Below, piece after piece: positions 60,284 through 64,000 of a DNA stretch of 64,000 nt. The DNA is taken from assembly GCA_963836905.1 (NCBI GenBank), contig CAWIKY010000004.1, positions 265,953-329,952 of the forward strand. Reading direction: 5' to 3'. Source of the stretch: CAWIKY01 sp963836905 (GTDB taxonomy: Bacteria > Pseudomonadota > Alphaproteobacteria > Caulobacterales > Hyphomonadaceae). The stretch's first letter is position 1. Each line of letters starts with the position of its first letter. Position numbers and translations under genes: made by a program. A model generated the notes under the pieces. It was not told the DNA's origin, did not search any database, and saw nothing but the letters and a program-made list of their open reading frames with translations.

Positions 60284-61815
60284 TCAGAGCGGAATGTTGT
60301 CATGTTTTTTCGGCGGGTTCGTGACCTGCTTGGTCGCCAGCGCCTTCAGGGACCGCGCAATCCGCTTCCGGGTGGAGTGCGGCATGATGATATCGTCGAT
60401 ATACCCCTTGCGGGCGGCAACGAACGGATTGGCAAAATTGGTCTCGTATTCTTTCGTCCGTTCGGCAATGCGTGCCTCATCGCCCAGTTCCGCGCGGAAG
60501 ATGATCTCGACGGCGCCCTTGGCGCCCATGACGGCAATCTCGGCCGTCGGCCACGCGAAGTTGACATCGCCCCGCAAATGCTTGGAGCTCATCACATCAT
60601 ACGCGCCGCCATAGGCCTTGCGCGTGATGACCGTCACCTTCGGCGTTGTCGCTTCTGCATAGGCAAACAGGAGTTTCGCGCCGTGCTTGATCAGTCCGCC
60701 ATACTCCTGCTTCGTGCCCGGCATGAAGCCCGGAACGTCGACAAAAGTGACGATCGGGATGTCATAGCAATCGCAGAAACGCACGAAGCGCGCCGCCTTG
60801 CGTGAGGCGTCAATGTCCAGAACGCCAGCGAGCGACATGGGCTGGTTGGCCACGAAGCCCACCGTCTGCCCGTCGATCCGCCCGAACCCGGTCAGGATGT
60901 TTGCACCGAAATCTTTGGCAATCTCGAAGAAGTCGCCCTCGTCGGCGACCTTCTCGATCAGCTCGTGCATGTCGTAAGGCGTGTTCGCGTTCGCCGGAAT
61001 GAGCGTATCGAGGGAGGCCTCCTCACGGCCCGCATCGTCGAAGCTTGGACGGATTGGCGGCTTTTCGCGGTTCGAAAGCGGCAGGAAGTCCACCAGACGG
61101 CGGATTTGCGCAAGCGCTTCCAGATCGTTTTCGAAGGCTCCGTCGACGACACCGGATTTGGAAGCGTGAACCCGTGCTCCGCCCAGATCCTCGTGGCTGA
61201 CCGTCTCGTTGGTGACGGTCTTCACCACATCGGGGCCGGTCACGTACATGTAGGAGGTGTCGCGTACCATGAAGATGAAGTCAGTAAGGGCAGGGGAATA
61301 AACATCGCCGCCTGCGCATGGCCCCATGATCACGCTGATCTGGGGCACCACACCGCTGGCCAGCACATTCTCCATGAAGATGTCGGCATAGCCCGCCAGA
61401 CTGTCGACGCCTTCCTGGATTCGGGCGCCGCCTGCATCGAAAATACCGATGATCGGCGCGCCGTTCTTCACGGCAGCTTTCTGAACTTTCACAATCTTGT
61501 CGGCATGCGCCCGCGACAGCGATCCGCCGAACACGGTGAAATCCTTGGAGAATACGTAGATGAGCCGGCCATTGATGGTGCCCCAGCCGGTGACGACGCC
61601 ATCGCCGGGAATACGCTGCTGTTCCATGCCGAAATCATGGGAGGTGTGTTCCACGAACATGTCCCATTCCTCGAAGCTGCCTTCGTCGAGCAGTAGCGTA
61701 ATGCGTTCGCGCGCCGTGAGTTTGCCCTTGGCGTGCTGCTTTTCCACGCGCGCTGCGCCGCCGCCGCCCGGGCCTGCTCGCGTCTGGCTTCCAGTGCCTC
61801 GAGAATATCTTTCAT
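60284..61815 (-). pseudogene. pccB: Propionyl-CoA carboxylase beta subunit, frameshifted near the start
   Basis: Read through one indel this is a 510-residue carboxyltransferase subunit that makes methylmalonyl-CoA. It starts MKDILEALEARREQARA at 61815, after GGGGAAAG. About 15 codons in, the frame changes: GGGAARVEKQHAKGKLTARERI continues one base out. Adding one base to the GGC run (plus-strand 61757-61773) restores it. The rest is intact, with the carboxyltransferase oxyanion segments GGARIQEGVDSL, MGPCAGGDVYSPAL and YMYVTGPDVVKTVTNE. The alpha subunit is not in view. Since the enzyme is usually conserved, a read error is the likelier cause. Confidence 0.88.
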
Positions 61816-61884
61816 GCCCGGTCTTTCCCCTGAACGTCCTGCTTTGGTCAGTTGATAAGACGCAGAGCGATAAACGCAAGCGAA

Positions 61885-61915
61885 GGCAGGCCCGGAGATG
61901 GTCTCCAGGCCTGCC
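61885..61915 (-). terminator. Possible terminator hairpin of the secreted unknown gene
   Basis: An almost perfect hairpin: GGCAGGCC pairs GGCCTGCC, then one C-A mismatch, then GGAGA pairs TCTCC, with a TGG loop. It lies 34 bases downstream of the stop at 61949 on the minus strand; the tail TTCGCTTGCGTTT is only partly T-rich. It stands between that gene and pccB, on the minus strand. Confidence 0.45.
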
Positions 61916-61948
61916 CGCCCTGCTTTCTTCAGAGGCTGTGATCGAGCG

Positions 61949-62452
61949 TTAGTATCCGCGCCATCCTGCCCGGCGTGACGGCGGCTGAGTGATATCCAGG
62001 CGTGCCACACGGCCGTCAGAAACCGTACAGGTGGAGGAAACCACGCGGTCGCGATGGCGACGGTCGATGATCAGCGGGCCTGTGACTTCGATCAGACGAC
62101 TGCGCCCGACATAGGTGACATTCGGCGCAGTGGCATAGTATGCGCCCTGGCCGATGTCGCGCCGCTCGACGCGCCGGTCGGCCCGTCGTTCGCAGGCCTG
62201 GATCGCCTCACGCGCTTCCCGGCGGTTCGGTACCGCCTGATGATAGCCGTTTCGGCCATAGCCGGCCCGGTTGTCCTGGCCACGGTGATGCGGCTCGTAG
62301 CCACGTGTTGTCACCACCGTTTCGGTTGTGACGACACGGTCCCGGCGGTCGTTTCGGGGTCCGTCGGCAGCAGCAGACGGGGAGAGGGTTAGGACAGCAG
62401 CCACGGCCAACGCGATGGATGCTGTTCCGGTCATGATGATGCGGTTCAACAT
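61949..62452 (-). CDS. Secreted Arg-rich protein of unknown function
   Basis: A 167-residue exported protein. The signal peptide is MLNRIIMTGTASIALAVAAV (cleaved near SAAADG). The mature part is rich in Arg, His and Tyr (DNRAGYGRNGYHQAVPNRREAREAIQ), with two Cys (EAIQACERR, SSTCTVSD) that could pair. It has no recognised domain. It resembles small periplasmic proteins of Alphaproteobacteria by composition only. It is divergent from the RTX gene at 62631. Confidence 0.7.
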   Translation of the reverse strand: MLNRIIMTGTASIALAVAAVLTLSPSAAADGPRNDRRDRVVTTETVVTTRGYEPHHRGQDNRAGYGRNGYHQAVPNRREAREAIQACERRADRRVERRDIGQGAYYATAPNVTYVGRSRLIEVTGPLIIDRRHRDRVVSSTCTVSDGRVARLDITQPPSRRAGWRGY

Positions 62453-62630
62453 TCGAGTTGTCTACGACTGTCCGGCTGCCGGCTTCCTGAACCGTTTCGC
62501 CCCCGTTTCGTACCAAGGTTGTCTGACCGTTCATCGTCAGCGACAGAATGATGGTTCAGGCCTGCCCGTTGTGGTAGTACAACACTGAAAACAGGCACGC
62601 TCGGACATTTTTGCCGCAAAGGGAGTTCCC

Positions 62631-64000
62631 ATGCCACGCGTTCAGTTCGGTACAAGCGACAATGATTTTCTTCAGGGCTTCGGCGAAGACGATCCGGATA
62701 TCTACTTCGACGACGAAATTTACGCACTGGATGGCGACGACACCGTGGTGCTGGCGGCGAGACCCGGCCTCGTCTGGGGCGGCAGCGGCATTGATCTTCT
62801 GATCGGCGGCGCTGGCGGAGACTGGCTGAACGGCGAAACTGGAAACGATACCGTCTATGGCAATGGCGGCAATGACCTCATCACCGGCGGCGAGGGCAAT
62901 GACACGCTGATCGGCGGCTGGGGGCTCGATACGATCTATGGCGGCGCGGGCGATGATACGATCCTTGGCGCAGGGTTCAGTTCATCCGGCAGCGAAAGCG
63001 ACGGTGACGCGGACATTATCGATGCCGGGGCCGGAAACGACACTGTGTTCGGCGGGGCTGGCAATGACATCATCTACGGCGATACCAACACCGTAGAGAC
63101 GCGTCCCGTGCCGAACAGCACCACCGGCCAGACCTACACCGTCAATATCCGCCCCGCAGGCAATGACGTTCTTTACGGCGAGGCGGGCGATGACTGGATC
63201 TTCGGCTTTGCGGGCAATGACACGATCAATGGCGGGGCTGGCAATGACGTCATGTTTGGCGGGCTGGGCAATGACTTCATCTTCGATCTCGAGGGCGACA
63301 ACTTCATCTCGACCGGTCTCGGCGCGGACTATGTCCAGACCGGCGAGGGCAATGACGTGGTCTATTCCGGCGGCTATGCCGACTTTCTGGCACCGACCCC
63401 TCGCGTCACCGCTTCCGGTTTCTCCTTTCAGGGCGAGCCGCCTGCCGATACCAATATCGTCGGTGTGGAGAGCGCTGGAAACTGGAGGCTGCAGGGCGGT
63501 GTGGGCAATGCCGACCCGCAATGGGTCTTTAATTTCGGGCTTTACACAGTGGGCAACTTCCCGACCGGACCTGTCACAATCCCGCTCGTCACCGGTGACA
63601 CGATTTCTACCGGCGGCGGCAACGACATCATCTTTGGCGGCAGCGCGACGGAGGTCCTGCTGGACGGCGAAGGCAATGACAGCGTCACGACCGGCGGAGG
63701 CCGCGATACGCTTTACATGGGCGGCGGTCTGGATGTGATAAACCTGACCGGCACAACGGGACTGCCGGTTATACTGGCCATCGATTTTCGCGGCGCTTAT
63801 AACATCGAGACCGTGCAGTTCACCAACCCCGAAACCATCATCTATGACCGCGCGGACGCCGTTGGCGGAGACGATCTGGACGTCATCTACGGGTTTTCCG
63901 GTCTCGACGGGGACCGTATCCAGTATGACGATGCGCTGGGCTCGGATGTCACCTTCACCGATGATGGCTCCGGCGGTGTCTGGCTGGCCAATTCCGAAGG
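62631..64000 (+). CDS. RTX-type calcium-binding protein (3' partial)
   Basis: A long frame starting at 62631 (ribosome site AAAGGGAG) and open past the window end, at least 456 residues. It is packed with GGxGxDxUx nonapeptides: GGAGGDWLNGETGNDTVYG, GGNDLITGGEGNDTLIGG, and GEAGDDWIFGFAGNDTING, in three blocks separated by non-repeat segments. RTX repeats bind Ca2+ and fold on export by a type I secretion system. There is no N-terminal signal peptide, as expected for that route. What the protein does outside the cell cannot be told; no T1SS genes are in the window. Confidence 0.9.
   Translation, partial: MPRVQFGTSDNDFLQGFGEDDPDIYFDDEIYALDGDDTVVLAARPGLVWGGSGIDLLIGGAGGDWLNGETGNDTVYGNGGNDLITGGEGNDTLIGGWGLDTIYGGAGDDTILGAGFSSSGSESDGDADIIDAGAGNDTVFGGAGNDIIYGDTNTVETRPVPNSTTGQTYTVNIRPAGNDVLYGEAGDDWIFGFAGNDTINGGAGNDVMFGGLGNDFIFDLEGDNFISTGLGADYVQTGEGNDVVYSGGYADFLAPTPRVTASGFSFQGEPPADTNIVGVESAGNWRLQGGVGNADPQWVFNFGLYTVGNFPTGPVTIPLVTGDTISTGGGNDIIFGGSATEVLLDGEGNDSVTTGGGRDTLYMGGGLDVINLTGTTGLPVILAIDFRGAYNIETVQFTNPETIIYDRADAVGGDDLDVIYGFSGLDGDRIQYDDALGSDVTFTDDGSGGVWLANSE

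Overview
The window is a GC-rich bacterial chromosome segment, almost fully coding, with typical alphaproteobacterial content: a DUF2794 gene, a 180-kDa-type NAD-glutamate dehydrogenase, a malic enzyme-phosphotransacetylase fusion, short single-chain SpeD, propionyl-CoA carboxylase beta and a large Oar-like TonB-dependent receptor. The mix of TonB receptor, membrane-anchored LytTR regulator, secreted S9 and S41 peptidases and S9-adjacent dispersed repeats resembles marine stalked or parvularculid Alphaproteobacteria (Maricaulales, Hyphomonadales or Parvularculales). That placement is inference; no rRNA or tRNA gene is visible.

Layout. 1-5.4 kb: TAXI-type binding protein (cut at the left edge), LytTR regulator, DUF2141 protein plus Tat-exported carotenoid oxygenase, DUF1232 protein, SDR dehydrogenase. 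5.4-8.6 kb: DUF2794, a candidate structured small RNA with its own terminator, DUF1223 thioredoxin-like protein, a secreted unknown, dapF. 8.7-10.2 kb: an array of 221-252-bp composite hairpin repeats interrupted by a RelE/ParE-type toxin and RHH antitoxin. 10.3-20 kb: S9 peptidase, small lipoprotein, AI-2E-family transporter, a three-way-junction RNA candidate, NAD-glutamate dehydrogenase and GNAT. 20-34 kb: frameshifted SDR, DMT exporter, LolA, HI0933-type flavoprotein, alpha-2-macroglobulin with pbpC, msrA, GT39. 34-38 kb: speD and a TonB-dependent receptor preceded by a six-unit 11-bp repeat array matching the PhoB (Pho) box. 38-51.5 kb: DMT transporter, M17 aminopeptidase, TadD-like TPR lipoprotein, SEL1 protein, mutS, frameshifted S41 peptidase, maeB, FAD monooxygenase, M15-like protein. 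51.5-53.7 kb: DUF433 antitoxin-like gene and an AT-rich foreign DUF4209-like gene next to guaA. 55.5-58.3 kb: arsenic operon arsR-small ORF-acr3-arsC-arsH. 58.3-64 kb: secreted unknown, cytochrome c lipoprotein, small unknown, pccB (frameshifted), secreted unknown, RTX-type calcium-binding protein cut by the right edge.

Genes that work together: the ars genes (sensor, efflux, reductase, flavoprotein) form a compact overlapping operon; A2M-pbpC is the familiar periplasmic defence/repair pair; glutamate dehydrogenase, malic enzyme and PccB feed central carbon metabolism. Four genes, including pccB, are broken by single-base indels, mostly in G/C-rich runs, while their protein similarity continues undisturbed across the break. 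This looks more like sequencing error than four independent pseudogenes.
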